A DNA stretch of 64,000 bases from an uncultured Prevotella sp. (GCA_900317685.1 ONHQ01000029.1:1-64000); one strand, 5' to 3'; shown: positions 24,202 through 34,313, counted from the first letter of the stretch. The notes: a model not told the origin generated them from the sequence alone. Translations and numbers: made by a program.

Positions 24202-27201
24202 TATCGCTCCTTCTTGTTTTGTGCCGTCCATGAGTATTCTCAGAGGACGAGCAAAGCGGACGTGGCGCACATACTGCGTTTCCTCTACAGCGGGCATGGC
24301 GTCAAGAATATCCTTGCGCACCATACCTCCCTGCTCTGCGCTCTGGTTGGTGTCGATGGTGAAATAGCCCACGCCAAACGAAGTGAGATTTTGGAAGAAA
24401 TGAGTGCCCTGGCTGGGATCGACACGATAGTTTTTCAGTGCCACCTCCACGATCACCTTGGCTGCGGAGATATGCGGCCACTTCACCGGCATGCCGAGCC
24501 ACGGGTCGCTGGAGCCCCACCGTCCGGGGCCAATAAGCACATAGCCACGTCCCTCGTCGATCATCTGCCGGTTGATATGTTCTATTTCAGTGGCCACAGC
24601 AGGATTGTTCATCGCCGTGAAGTGGTCGTCGTATTTCACATAGACCACGTCGGTCACATCGTCAACGATGCCATGGCCCAGTGAGCGGTGACTGCGCAAC
24701 AGACATTCATCATCGGGCAATGCCGCCACATCCTCCACGAGCGTCTGTTTGCTGTCAACGATCGGGCGTATCTGCAAGAGGTAGAAGTCACCCGTGCGGT
24801 CAGCGTTGAGGTTGCAGGCAAACTCTATCTCGACAGGACGCCGCATGGCCTCAGCACCATACTTCATCGACATCTGCATGATCTCTGGCAGAGGGAACAC
24901 ATCCTGCTGGAGCACGCCACAGAACGAGATCACCTTGCGTCCACCCTCATAGACACCGTCGCGGATGATCTGGTCGTAGGGGTCGTAGGTCGAGGCGATA
25001 TATTGCAGCGAGCCGTCCTTCTCGGCCTCCTTGACACGAAGGTTGAGGATGTTGAAACCGTCGTCGACCTTGAAGTCGCTGCCCACGTCACGCTTCATGT
25101 CTAGGGCGTAGAAGCGTGTCTGCGTCTCACGCAGGGCTGTCTCCAGCTCGGAGAGCTGCATGACCTGGTGGGGATGCCAGGGCGAGACACGCAAGGTCTG
25201 TCCGCCATCGACAATGTACTTGCCGAGTCCGAGGGCCAGCGAGGCGATGCCTTCCTCAGCCTTCTCCTCACCCACAGGGTAGTAGTTGAGCGAGCGCAGC
25301 ACACCCGACATGGTGGGATAGTAGCGGTCGCCATGGTTCTGTCCGACTACTTCCTGCAACACGACAGCCATCTTCTCCTGGTCAATGACATTGGACGTGG
25401 CTGTCATGTAAGCCTTGGAGTCACGGTAATAGACTGAGGCATAGACGCTCTTGATAGCAGCGGCGAGCATCCGCAGCATCTCGTACTTGTCGTCGAGGTT
25501 GGGAATCATATAGGTGGAGTAGATACCGGCGAAAGGCTGGTAGTGGCTGTCCTCAAGCAGCGAGCTGGAGCGAATGGCGATAGGACTGTGGGTTGCCTCG
25601 AAGAAGGTGAAGAAGTCGGCGATGTAGCTGTCGGGCAACTGCGCCTCCAGAAAGTGCTGGAGGATGACTTCGTCGGGCGCATCACTGAGCGCAATGTCAT
25701 AGAGATTGTTCTGCTCCATGAACTGGTCAAAGACATCGGTGCAGAGCACCACGGTCTTGGGAATCTGTACGGTAGCCCCACTGAAACGGTTAAAGTCGGG
25801 ATGCGTCTTGATGATGTTGTCGAGGAAAGCCAAGCCACGTCCCTTGCCGCCGAGCGAACCATCGCCGATACGCGCGAAATGGGCATAGCGGTCGAACTTG
25901 CCACGGTCAAAGACTGCCACGACACCGAGGTTTTTCATGTGGCGGTACTGCACGATAGCGTCGAAGATGATCTGTCGGTGGGCATCGACATCCTGGAGCT
26001 TATGCCATGTGACATGTTTGAGAAAGTTGCTCACTGGGAAGATGGCACGGGCGCAGAGCCAACGGCTGATATGATTGCGTGAGACATGATAGAGCATAGA
26101 GTCAGCTGGTATCTTGAAGATATTGTCCTGCAACTCCTTCAAGGTATGTATGCGCATGATCTCACGATGGGTCGTCGGGTCACGGAAGATGAAGTCGCCG
26201 AAGCCCATGTGCTCCTCCATGAGATGGCGCAGGTCCACGCTGAGCATCTTGGAGTTCTTGTCGACAAACTTAAAGCCCTCTCGCTCGGCTCTTTCACGGT
26301 TGGCCGACTCGGCGCTCTCCATGATGAGCGGCAGATACTCATCCTCCCGTCGGATGGCTTCCAGAAGCTTGAAGCCAGCCTCAGGATCTTTGTCCTCTTT
26401 GTTTCCGCCCATGGCACCCTGATGCTCGGGGTGGGCATGGATGGGGAAGCGCACGTCGCTGATGACGCCCAAGCAGTTGTCCTTGTATTTCTCATAGAGT
26501 TGAATAGCCTCGTCATAGGTACGGGCCAGCAACACCTTTGGACGGCCGCGCATGCGCAACGTGGCGGCATGGCGGTTAAGGGCCTCAGTGGCGAAGTTTT
26601 GACTCTGTTGCAGGATATAGTTGTAGAGGTTGGGCAGGATGCTGGAATAGAAGCGGATGGAGTCCTCGACAAGGAGAATCATCTGCACGCCGGCCGCCTG
26701 GATGTCGTGGTCGATGTTCATCTTGTCCTCGATGAGCTTGACGATGGAGAGGATGAGGTTGGTGTTGCCGAGCCAGCAGAACACGTAGTCGAAGATGCTC
26801 AGGTCCTCGTTCTCCATGCGCTTGCTGATGCCGTGGGAGAACGGAGTGAGCACCACGCAGTGGATGTCGGGGAACTTCTGCTTGATGCTTCGCGCCACGG
26901 TGAAAGCGTCGTTGTCGGCATTTCCGGGCATGCAGATGACGAGGTCGATCTTCGTCGAGCCGAGAATCTTCTCCGCCTCTTCGATGGTCGACACTTGGGT
27001 GAACGTGGGTGGATAGCGCAGTCCAAGTTGCGCATACTCGTTATAGATCTTTTCCTCCACGCGCCCGTCGTCCTCAAGCATGAAGGCATCGTAGGGATTG
27101 GCCACGATGAGCACATTATAGATATGGCGCATCATCAGGTTGACAAACGTCACGTCCTTGAGGATGAACCGCGTCCATTCCTGGGGTATTTGGGTCGGCA
27201 T
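24181..27201 (-). CDS. tandem receiver domains fused to a PEP-synthase-type ATP-grasp domain
   Basis: A 1006-residue cytoplasmic protein. Residues about 27-160 form a first receiver-like domain that lacks the phosphorylatable Asp (IDLVICMPGN). Residues about 172-335 form a second receiver with the full pocket: E179/D180 in LLVEDS, D249 in VISDVRFP, S296 and K315. From about 420 the PPDK/PEP-synthase N-terminal domain follows, with GGKGRG (451-456), IAIRSSSLLEDS and LLQIRPI. No swivelling His domain or PEP-binding C-terminal barrel follows, so it cannot be an ordinary PEP synthase. Related proteins in Bacteroidota are annotated as PEP/pyruvate-binding; function unknown. Possibly a phosphorylation-controlled kinase. 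Confidence 0.85.
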   Translation of the reverse strand: MPTQIPQEWTRFILKDVTFVNLMMRHIYNVLIVANPYDAFMLEDDGRVEEKIYNEYAQLGLRYPPTFTQVSTIEEAEKILGSTKIDLVICMPGNADNDAFTVARSIKQKFPDIHCVVLTPFSHGISKRMENEDLSIFDYVFCWLGNTNLILSIVKLIEDKMNIDHDIQAAGVQMILLVEDSIRFYSSILPNLYNYILQQSQNFATEALNRHAATLRMRGRPKVLLARTYDEAIQLYEKYKDNCLGVISDVRFPIHAHPEHQGAMGGNKEDKDPEAGFKLLEAIRREDEYLPLIMESAESANRERAEREGFKFVDKNSKMLSVDLRHLMEEHMGFGDFIFRDPTTHREIMRIHTLKELQDNIFKIPADSMLYHVSRNHISRWLCARAIFPVSNFLKHVTWHKLQDVDAHRQIIFDAIVQYRHMKNLGVVAVFDRGKFDRYAHFARIGDGSLGGKGRGLAFLDNIIKTHPDFNRFSGATVQIPKTVVLCTDVFDQFMEQNNLYDIALSDAPDEVILQHFLEAQLPDSYIADFFTFFEATHSPIAIRSSSLLEDSHYQPFAGIYSTYMIPNLDDKYEMLRMLAAAIKSVYASVYYRDSKAYMTATSNVIDQEKMAVVLQEVVGQNHGDRYYPTMSGVLRSLNYYPVGEEKAEEGIASLALGLGKYIVDGGQTLRVSPWHPHQVMQLSELETALRETQTRFYALDMKRDVGSDFKVDDGFNILNLRVKEAEKDGSLQYIASTYDPYDQIIRDGVYEGGRKVISFCGVLQQDVFPLPEIMQMSMKYGAEAMRRPVEIEFACNLNADRTGDFYLLQIRPIVDSKQTLVEDVAALPDDECLLRSHRSLGHGIVDDVTDVVYVKYDDHFTAMNNPAVATEIEHINRQMIDEGRGYVLIGPGRWGSSDPWLGMPVKWPHISAAKVIVEVALKNYRVDPSQGTHFFQNLTSFGVGYFTIDTNQSAEQGGMVRKDILDAMPAVEETQYVRHVRFARPLRILMDGTKQEGAITMLNVE

Positions 27202-27226
27202 AAGCTTTCAGTCTTTAGTAATACTG

Positions 27227-27234
27227 CAAACTTA
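27227..27234 (-). promoter_or_regulatory. -7 box of the receiver/ATP-grasp gene
   Basis: The minus strand reads TAAGTTTG, 25 bases before the ATG. No clear -33 element. Confidence 0.4.
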
Positions 27235-27335
27235 CACATTTTTCCCGAAAATAAGAAACATTATCGCTCTTTTTCGTTGTCCATGGATAAGATAGGATGC
27301 TCTCAGGGATAGGAAATAAAGCTTGGATATTATTT

Positions 27336-27365
27336 TTGTATTCCACTCTTTTTCACTATCTTTGC
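27336..27365 (+). promoter_or_regulatory. promoter before the small membrane protein
   Basis: TTTG (27336-27339), 18 bases, then TATCTTTG (27358-27365). The spacing is one base below the usual 19-21. It points to the frame starting at 27425. Confidence 0.55.
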
Positions 27366-27424
27366 ACACAAAAAGGGAAATCAAGGATAATGAAAAAACA
27401 CAGAAACTGATATGTACTAATATT

Positions 27425-27619
27425 ATGTGGCAGTATTTCTTTCGACTTTTAGGCTTCGCCTTAGATGCTATTATTGTCATTACGATGGTCTATCAAGGCT
27501 GGCGTTTAATCTCTATCTTTCGTAAAGGAAGGGATAAGCATGTATTATTTTTGAATCTCTTTCTGTTCATCATCTGCATTTGTATAGGGGCTTATATTAT
27601 TTATAAGAACATTATATAA
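27425..27619 (+). CDS. small hypothetical membrane protein
   Basis: A 64-residue frame beginning MWQYFFRLLGFALDAIIV with two hydrophobic segments (about residues 5-25 and 41-60) around a short basic loop. The start was chosen because a longer frame (from 27323) would begin upstream of the promoter. It lies 31 bases before the symporter gene on the same strand and may be cotranscribed. No family recognised; it could be non-coding. Confidence 0.45.
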   Translation: MWQYFFRLLGFALDAIIVITMVYQGWRLISIFRKGRDKHVLFLNLFLFIICICIGAYIIYKNII

Positions 27620-27650
27620 ATGTTGCCTACAAAAATAATTCCCATCCACT

Positions 27651-28940
27651 ATGCGTTATAACCAAAAAAAGGATTACGCAATGGATAACATACACCAAGA
27701 TAACTCCCAAGCTCGACAGAACATCGTGAAAAACCGCAGGCAGCTCGTGCTGTGGATAGGGGCACTCGTTGTGGGTGCCGTCCTCGGCGTGCTGGGCTGG
27801 GGCTGGCTCGACACACTGATGAACTTCATCGCCACCGTCTATACGCGACTGTTCCAGTTCCTCGCCGTGCCCACCATCGTGCTGGCCGTCATGACCACAC
27901 TGGCCTCCATCGGTGACCAGAAAGACACGGGGCGTATCTTCCGCCATGCCGTGACCTACACACTGCTCACCACCTTCGCCGCAGCAGCGGTAGGCCTCGT
28001 GCTCTTCCTCCTCGTCCGTCCTGGCAACCTGCCGGCGCAGATGGTCAGCGGCGGACAGGCCGCCATCCCCAAGGCACTCGGCGGCGAGACCTATTACGAC
28101 CATATCCTCTCAGTAGTGCCCAACAATCTCGTGCAGCCGTTCTTGGAGGCCAACGTGCTCTCGCTGCTACTCATCGCCGCTGCCGTGGGCATCGCCTTGG
28201 CAAAGATGCGACAGGGCGAGCGGCGCACCACAGTGCTCAACCTGCTCTTAGGGCTGCAAGACCTGCTCTTCATGCTCATCAAAGGTCTCATCTGGACGTT
28301 GCCGTTGGGCATCATGGCCTTTGCCGCACAGCTCAGCGCACAGGTCACGGCCGGTGTGGCGGCAGCCTCGCTGGGCCGCTACGTAGCCGTCATCCTCGGT
28401 GGCAACGTCTTGCAGTTCTTCGTCGTGCTGCCACTCTTCCTGTTAGCACGCGGTCTCAACCCCATCCGCCACTTAGGTCGTATGATGCCGGCCGTGCTGA
28501 TGGCGTTCTTCACCAAGAGCTCGGCGGCCACGCTGCCCGTGACGATGGAGACGGCGGAGAAGCGGGCGGGGGTAGCCCCGAAGGTGTCGCGCTTCGTGCT
28601 GCCCATCTGTACAACCATCAACATGAACGGCTGTGCGGCATTTATCCTTGTCACTTCACTTTTCGTCATGCAGAACGGCGGCATACGCCTCACACTGCCG
28701 ATGATGTTGCTGTGGCTCGTCATCGCCGTGATCTCCGCCATCGGCAATGCCGGCGTGCCGATGGGCTGCTATTTCCTCACACTCTCGCTGATGACTGGGC
28801 AAGGCGCCCCCGTCGGCATCATGGGTATCATCCTGCCCATCTATACCATCATCGACATGGTGGAGACTGCCGAGAATGTGTGGTCGGACTCCTGCGTGGC
28901 GGCCATGACGGACAAAGACCTCCGACGTGTTACTCACTGA
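27651..28940 (+). CDS. dicarboxylate/amino acid:cation symporter (DAACS)
   Basis: A 429-residue inner-membrane transporter of the GltP/SLC1 family, which takes up glutamate, aspartate, serine or C4-dicarboxylates with protons or sodium. Visible marks are the serine-rich re-entrant loop FFTKSSAATLPVT, the segment TTINMNGCAAF in membrane segment 7, and the second loop region with GNAGVP. Length is normal for the family. The ATG at 27681 (MDNIHQ) is an alternative start. The substrate cannot be read from sequence. It lies upstream of the ECF sigma operon with a separate promoter between them. Confidence 0.9.
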   Translation: MRYNQKKDYAMDNIHQDNSQARQNIVKNRRQLVLWIGALVVGAVLGVLGWGWLDTLMNFIATVYTRLFQFLAVPTIVLAVMTTLASIGDQKDTGRIFRHAVTYTLLTTFAAAAVGLVLFLLVRPGNLPAQMVSGGQAAIPKALGGETYYDHILSVVPNNLVQPFLEANVLSLLLIAAAVGIALAKMRQGERRTTVLNLLLGLQDLLFMLIKGLIWTLPLGIMAFAAQLSAQVTAGVAAASLGRYVAVILGGNVLQFFVVLPLFLLARGLNPIRHLGRMMPAVLMAFFTKSSAATLPVTMETAEKRAGVAPKVSRFVLPICTTINMNGCAAFILVTSLFVMQNGGIRLTLPMMLLWLVIAVISAIGNAGVPMGCYFLTLSLMTGQGAPVGIMGIILPIYTIIDMVETAENVWSDSCVAAMTDKDLRRVTH

Positions 28941-29024
28941 GGCACAACAAGGCTTGAATATTATTCGCAATAGTAACTCTGCAAATAGAAAAACTAAACT
29001 ATAACTACTTTCCCATATTTTTTG

Positions 29025-29032
29025 TATCTTTG
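29025..29032 (+). promoter_or_regulatory. -7 box before the ECF sigma gene
   Basis: TATCTTTG, 41 bases before the ATG. No -33 TTTG at the expected distance. Confidence 0.45.
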
Positions 29033-29073
29033 TATTGAAAAATAGAATACCATGAGCCCTTTCCCATGTCAAC

Positions 29074-29610
29074 ATGAATGAGATGACCATAGACGTTTTC
29101 GAACAGCTGTACCGTGAATACCATTCACGGCTTTATCACTATGCGCTCCATCTCACCCATGATGCCGAGGCTGCCAGCGATGTGGTGGCAGAGGTTTTCG
29201 CCATTGCGTGGAAGCGACGGGATGCGCTGGATGCAGAACGTGTACAAGGCTATCTCTACGCCGCTGTGCACAACCAAAGCCTCAACTGGCTGCGCCGGCA
29301 AGAGCGGCTCGCACCCATGCCCGACAGCTCACAACACGACTGGACCGACGAAGATCTGGAAGAAGTGCTGGCCCGAGAGGCTCGCATCAAAGAGATAGAA
29401 AAGGTCATCGCCAGCATGACGGAACGCACGCGCTATGTGTTCATACAATGCTATTATCAAAAGCGCAGCTACCGCGACGTAGCCGAACAACTAAGCATCA
29501 CCACCGACGGAGTGAAAAAACACGTAATGAAGGCACTTTCTACCCTGCGAAAACATTTTCACAAAGAAAATGCCATTGACGAAGTGCCCGAAAGATCAGA
29601 TTCGAAGTAA
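29074..29610 (+). CDS. ECF-type RNA polymerase sigma factor
   Basis: A 178-residue sigma-70 family factor of the ECF group. Region 2 is clear (FEQLYREYHSRLYHYALHLT, then DVVAEVFAIAWKRR) and region 4 carries the helix-turn-helix SYRDVAEQLSITTDGVKKHV. It is followed 32 bases later by a FecR anti-sigma factor and then by an STN-containing SusC gene. In this known arrangement the outer-membrane transporter signals substrate binding through FecR and releases the sigma factor, which then activates the susCD genes. Another ATG at 29083 is possible. Confidence 0.93.
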   Translation: MNEMTIDVFEQLYREYHSRLYHYALHLTHDAEAASDVVAEVFAIAWKRRDALDAERVQGYLYAAVHNQSLNWLRRQERLAPMPDSSQHDWTDEDLEEVLAREARIKEIEKVIASMTERTRYVFIQCYYQKRSYRDVAEQLSITTDGVKKHVMKALSTLRKHFHKENAIDEVPERSDSK

Positions 29611-29642
29611 TATATATAGCAACCACTATCAACAAGAAACTT

Positions 29643-30665
29643 ATGACAGACAACGAGCACAACATATCCATTAACGGCAAAGAGGACTTCCCCAACCGCC
29701 AAGAGCACGACGAGATCCTCGCGGCTCTGGAAAGTCTCTGCCACGCTGAGCCTGACGAGGAGCAGTCATGGCAGGCACTGCGTGCACGCCTTGAGGCCCA
29801 GCCGTCTCCCTTGCGTTCGCGTTGGAAAAGGCTGTGGGCGGTGATAGCTGTTGCCTCAGCAGCCGCTGCCGTTGCCCTGCTGTTGTTGCTTCCCATCCGT
29901 CAGAGTCGTCAAGAACAGCAGGTGGCCTCTCATGTTTCTCAGCAGCAACGCATCAGTCCGACAACACAGTCAGCGGCAAAGCCAGCAAGCGACGCGACGC
30001 AAACTGTCGCCAACACAACGATCACAGCCGAGACCATCACTATGGACACAGTGACGAGCGGCATAGCACAAGCACTCAACATTGTCCTGCCCGACGAGAG
30101 CCATGTATGGTTAGGCGCCAACTCCAAAATCATCTATCCCCACACGTTCCAAGGTCAGACGCGCGAGGTGGCAATGTCGGGCCAGGCTTATTTCCGCGTA
30201 CACCACGATCCCACCCATCCCTTCATCGTTCATGCCGGCGCACTTACCACCCGCGTGCTGGGTACCACCTTTTATATTAATGTCTGCAAAGCAGCCAAAC
30301 CTTACGTTGCTCTTGTAGAGGGGCGCATCGCCGTGTCGGCCAAAGGCACACAGACCGTGCTCTCCCCCGGCAAGCAGGCTACATGGCAGGACGGCAAGAT
30401 GACCGTGGAAAGCGTCGACACCTATCCTTACACGCAATGGGCGAAAGGCTATTTCTATTTCGCCGACGCATCTTTACTGACCATCATGGAGCAGCTGGCA
30501 CAATGGTATCACAAGACCGTAGTCTTTGAAAACGAGGACGCCATGAACGTTCGCCTGCACTTCGTAGCTTCCCACCAAGAGAGGCTGCAAAGCATTGTCA
30601 ACAAGCTCAACGAGCAGGATGGCGTGCGGGTGGAACTGCAACGCGGAGAAATGATCGTCAGGTAG
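29643..30665 (+). CDS. FecR-family anti-sigma factor
   Basis: A 340-residue membrane protein. The cytoplasmic N-terminal part (about 60 residues) would hold the sigma factor. One membrane segment lies at about 63-84. The periplasmic FecR domain follows (LPDESHVWLGANSKIIYP, VAMSGQAYFRVHHDPTHPF, VLGTTFYINV) and a C-terminal DUF4974-like domain interacts with the STN domain of the transporter. It is cotranscribed with the sigma gene. An A/T-rich hairpin separates it from susC. Confidence 0.93.
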   Translation: MTDNEHNISINGKEDFPNRQEHDEILAALESLCHAEPDEEQSWQALRARLEAQPSPLRSRWKRLWAVIAVASAAAAVALLLLLPIRQSRQEQQVASHVSQQQRISPTTQSAAKPASDATQTVANTTITAETITMDTVTSGIAQALNIVLPDESHVWLGANSKIIYPHTFQGQTREVAMSGQAYFRVHHDPTHPFIVHAGALTTRVLGTTFYINVCKAAKPYVALVEGRIAVSAKGTQTVLSPGKQATWQDGKMTVESVDTYPYTQWAKGYFYFADASLLTIMEQLAQWYHKTVVFENEDAMNVRLHFVASHQERLQSIVNKLNEQDGVRVELQRGEMIVR

Positions 30666-30700
30666 CAACGCCATTCTCTTTTCATATCTTTATGTCGGCT

Positions 30701-30728
30701 TACTAACTTTTTCTTAAAAAAGTTGGTA
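30701..30728 (+). terminator. A/T-rich hairpin between fecR and susC
   Basis: TACTAACTTTTT pairs with AAAAAGTTGGTA (12 pairs, one G-U) around a CTTA loop. No T-run follows, so it may be a weak terminator or processing site that separates regulator and transporter transcripts. Confidence 0.4.
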
Positions 30729-30809
30729 AATCATAGTACCCTTTATCTTTCTTTTTGGTATTAAGGATATAGCAGTATTATTAAAGAGTCATTTTAAGAA
30801 GGAACAGTT

Positions 30810-33800
30810 ATGAAGAGAGAACGCTTACGCCAAGCCATGGTGGTACTGATGTTGCCGCTCAGCATCGCTGCCGCGGCACAGGGCCACAAGGTGTCGTTGC
30901 ATGCCAACGGGCAGTCCCTGACCGACATCCTCTATCAAGTGGAACGTCAGTCGGACTATTACAAGATCAATTACAATGCCGGTGACCTGAAGGCTTTCAA
31001 GGTCACCCGCGACATCGCCGGGCTGTCTGCTCCCGACGCTGTGCGCCAACTGACAGCAGACTTACCTTTGACGGTTTCTGTCAAAGGACGCTATATCCAA
31101 ATCAACAAAAACAATCAAGACAGTAAGGCACCTACCTTCGTAACAGCTTCCGGCCGCATCCTCGACGCCCAGGGTGAGCCGCTCGTCGGCGTGAGCATTC
31201 AGGTCGACGGTACTGCTACGGGTACCATCACCGACAGCGACGGACGCTACACGCTACCCGGAGTCCGCTCCGACGCCATGCTCACCTATTCTTATATCGG
31301 CATGAAGCCCTATCACCGCCGCGTCTCCACCAAACCCGTGACCATCATTCTGGAAAGCGACGGCATCACCATCGGCGACGTCATGGTCACCGGCTATCAG
31401 ACACTCAAGCGCGAAGATGTCACCGGCTCGTTCCAGACACTCTCATCGAAGGACATCGACAAGCGCTACGCATCCAGTCTTCGTGGCCGTCTCGAAGGAC
31501 TTGTTCCCGGTCTCGTCGACTACAACAACGGCAATTCCAGCGGTCTCGTCATTCGTGGCGTGGGCTCGCTCAACGCCAGCACGTCGCCCCTCATCGTCGT
31601 CGACGGACTACCCATCAGCGGCGGACTGAGCGACGTCAACCCGTATGATGTCGACAAGATCACCGTGCTGAAGGATGCCGCTGCCTCGGCCGTCTACGGC
31701 GCACGTGCCTCCAACGGCGTCATCGTCATCACCACAAAGAAAGCCAATAGCGAAAAGCTCACAGTAGACTTCAACGCAGACTTGACACGATACAATAAAT
31801 ACAACTACAACGACTACGACTACTGTAATGCCGCCGAGCAGTTGGAGCTGGAGCAGTACAACTTCCAATGGATGATGAACGATGCCGACGCCAAGAGCTA
31901 TATGGAGAAGCAGTATAAGCGCCGTGGCGGACTGATGTCACCGATCACCAAGCTGATGATGCGCCACCAGCTCGGCGAGATCAGTGATGATGAATACAAC
32001 AGCACGATCAAGCAATGGAGCCACAACAGCTACCGCAATGAGTATGCTGATCTGATGGACCGCAACGAACTGCTCCAGCAATACAACCTCGCACTGAGAA
32101 CAAAGGGACGCTACCTCAACTCCAGCGTTGTCGTCAACTGGAAGGGTGACAACACCAGCACGAAGAACCAGTACAACAACACGCTGACCATGCAGTACAA
32201 TGGTGACCTCGACGTCACCAAATGGCTGAATATGCGCTTCGGTGTGACACTGAACAACAACCGCAAACACATGCGTGCCACCGGCGACTATGATCTCAGC
32301 AGTCGCACCTCCTTTGCCGACTACCAAAGCATGTACAATGCCGACGGTACCCCCGCCACACTCCAGGCTTACGTAGACCTCAACGAGCCCAGTCTGAAAG
32401 ATGTCTCTCTCGGTCTGAAAGATGAGGGCTATGTGCCTGTCAACGAGATAGACATGAACCACGAGAAGAGCCGCGAGACCTATACGCGATCCTTCGTCCA
32501 TCTCAACCTCATGCCTCTCGACGGTCTGAAGCTCAGCGCCATGTTCCAATACGAGGATGTCAGCGACCGAAGCGAAAAGCTCATCAACGGCGAATCATAT
32601 TCCATGCGCCACCTCTATAATCTCTTCACTACCGGTGGTAAGCACAATCTTCCAGAGGGTGGATTAATGACCATAAACAGCGGTGAGGGCAACTACTACA
32701 CTTTCCGTACACAGGCATCCTACAATACCACACTCAACAAAGTACATGGGATCGAGGCCATTGCCGGTTATGAATATCGTCAGACCTTCGACCGCACCAC
32801 CTACAATCAGATGTACGGTTACGACGAACAGTCGCTGACCAACTCTACGGGGCTCGTCAATTTCAACGACCTCATTAACAGCGAGAGCACTGATCTCGGC
32901 AGCCTCTACTCACCACAGTATTCTTTCCTCAGCAGCGATGTCGCCGGTGCCACCCATATCAAGCACAAGTACCAGTCCTACTATGCTACAGCCAACTATG
33001 TCTACGACAGTCGCTATGCCGCCTCGGCCAGCTACCGCGTCGACGAGGCCGACCTCTTCGGCGCTTCCTCAAAGTTCCGCCATCGTCCCCTTTGGTCGGC
33101 AGGACTCAGCTGGAACGCTCACAACGAAGAGTTCATCAAGCAACTCGGATGGATCGACATGCTGAAACTGCGCATGAGCTATGGCGTCACGGGCAATATC
33201 AACTCCAACTATTCCAGCTATCTCACCGCTAAGATTCATACGACTGATCTCACCGGTGATAAATATGCTTCACTCAACACGCCGCCTAATGACGAGCTGC
33301 GCTGGGAGAAGACGCGCACATGGAACGGTGGCCTCGACTTCGCTGTTCTCGACCACCGCATCAGCGGATCGCTCGACTTCTACCACAAGAAGGGCTCCGA
33401 CATCCTTGCCTCCATCGACCTCGACCCCACCACAGGATGGAGCTCACTGCGCACCAACAATGCAGAGATGGTCAACAAGGGTGTGGAACTGCAACTCTCC
33501 AGTGACATTCTCCGCGCCCACAACGACAACGAGGTGGGTCTGAGCATGGACTTCACGCTGGCTTACAACAAAAACAAGATCACCCGCCTCCATCATCAGC
33601 CCACCAGTGGTGTCTCTGCCCTCGACTCCTACCGTGAGGGTGATCCGGTGAACAGCCTCTACTCTTTCCGCTTCGGACATGTAGAGACCGACGAAGACGG
33701 CTACCAGCAGATATTCTGGAAAAAAGCCGACGGCACGGAGGTCAGCGACAACCTCTACAGCTCGGCCTTCACCAAGGACGACATCGTATTCAGTGGATCA

Positions 33801-34313
33801 CTCGACCCGAAATGGACCGGAAGCCTGACGCCCACCATCACATGGAAGCGCTTCTCTCTCAGCGGAATGTTTAACTTCTATGCCGGGCACTACTTCCGTG
33901 CCAAGGCTTACAAGTGGTGCTCTACGGCATCCTCAAACTATGGCTATGAAGTGCCACGGGCTTATCTCGACTACTGGCGCGCCTCAGAGGAAGACCGTAA
34001 GAACATGCTTGGAAACGGATACATGATGATGCACACCAATTTCTATACCGACCAGCTCTACTATTGTGATCAGGACGTTGACCATGCCGACTATATGAAG
34101 TTGCGCAACCTTGTTCTTGGCTATGACCTCCCCGACGCGCTCTGCACCCGTCTCGGTCTGCAAGCCATTCGCCTGAGACTTCAGATGAGCAATGTAGCCA
34201 CATGGGTGCGCAACAGCGAAGGCATTGACCCAGAAAGCGTAAATCCTTCTACTGGAGCTCGCGGGCTGAAAGCACCAAAGAGCTACACGCTCAGTGTCAA
34301 CGTCAAGTTCTAA
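30810..34313 (+). CDS. SusC/RagA-family TonB-linked outer-membrane transporter with STN domain
   Basis: A 1167-residue TonB-dependent transporter. After the signal peptide (to AAAAQG) come an STN signalling domain (about 28-100), a carboxypeptidase-like domain (ASGRILDAQGEPLVGVSI, about 113-190), the plug with YGARASNGVIVITTKKA (about 290), and the 22-stranded barrel ending in LSVNVKF. The STN domain links it to the upstream FecR/ECF pair. It works with the adjacent SusD lipoprotein to import an oligomeric nutrient. No hydrolase is encoded next to it, so the ligand is unclear. Confidence 0.95.
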   Translation: MKRERLRQAMVVLMLPLSIAAAAQGHKVSLHANGQSLTDILYQVERQSDYYKINYNAGDLKAFKVTRDIAGLSAPDAVRQLTADLPLTVSVKGRYIQINKNNQDSKAPTFVTASGRILDAQGEPLVGVSIQVDGTATGTITDSDGRYTLPGVRSDAMLTYSYIGMKPYHRRVSTKPVTIILESDGITIGDVMVTGYQTLKREDVTGSFQTLSSKDIDKRYASSLRGRLEGLVPGLVDYNNGNSSGLVIRGVGSLNASTSPLIVVDGLPISGGLSDVNPYDVDKITVLKDAAASAVYGARASNGVIVITTKKANSEKLTVDFNADLTRYNKYNYNDYDYCNAAEQLELEQYNFQWMMNDADAKSYMEKQYKRRGGLMSPITKLMMRHQLGEISDDEYNSTIKQWSHNSYRNEYADLMDRNELLQQYNLALRTKGRYLNSSVVVNWKGDNTSTKNQYNNTLTMQYNGDLDVTKWLNMRFGVTLNNNRKHMRATGDYDLSSRTSFADYQSMYNADGTPATLQAYVDLNEPSLKDVSLGLKDEGYVPVNEIDMNHEKSRETYTRSFVHLNLMPLDGLKLSAMFQYEDVSDRSEKLINGESYSMRHLYNLFTTGGKHNLPEGGLMTINSGEGNYYTFRTQASYNTTLNKVHGIEAIAGYEYRQTFDRTTYNQMYGYDEQSLTNSTGLVNFNDLINSESTDLGSLYSPQYSFLSSDVAGATHIKHKYQSYYATANYVYDSRYAASASYRVDEADLFGASSKFRHRPLWSAGLSWNAHNEEFIKQLGWIDMLKLRMSYGVTGNINSNYSSYLTAKIHTTDLTGDKYASLNTPPNDELRWEKTRTWNGGLDFAVLDHRISGSLDFYHKKGSDILASIDLDPTTGWSSLRTNNAEMVNKGVELQLSSDILRAHNDNEVGLSMDFTLAYNKNKITRLHHQPTSGVSALDSYREGDPVNSLYSFRFGHVETDEDGYQQIFWKKADGTEVSDNLYSSAFTKDDIVFSGSLDPKWTGSLTPTITWKRFSLSGMFNFYAGHYFRAKAYKWCSTASSNYGYEVPRAYLDYWRASEEDRKNMLGNGYMMMHTNFYTDQLYYCDQDVDHADYMKLRNLVLGYDLPDALCTRLGLQAIRLRLQMSNVATWVRNSEGIDPESVNPSTGARGLKAPKSYTLSVNVKF

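Noticed and set aside
26086-27312. 408-residue frame antisense to the receiver/ATP-grasp gene
   Set aside because: Composition is the complement of the real gene and no motif is visible.
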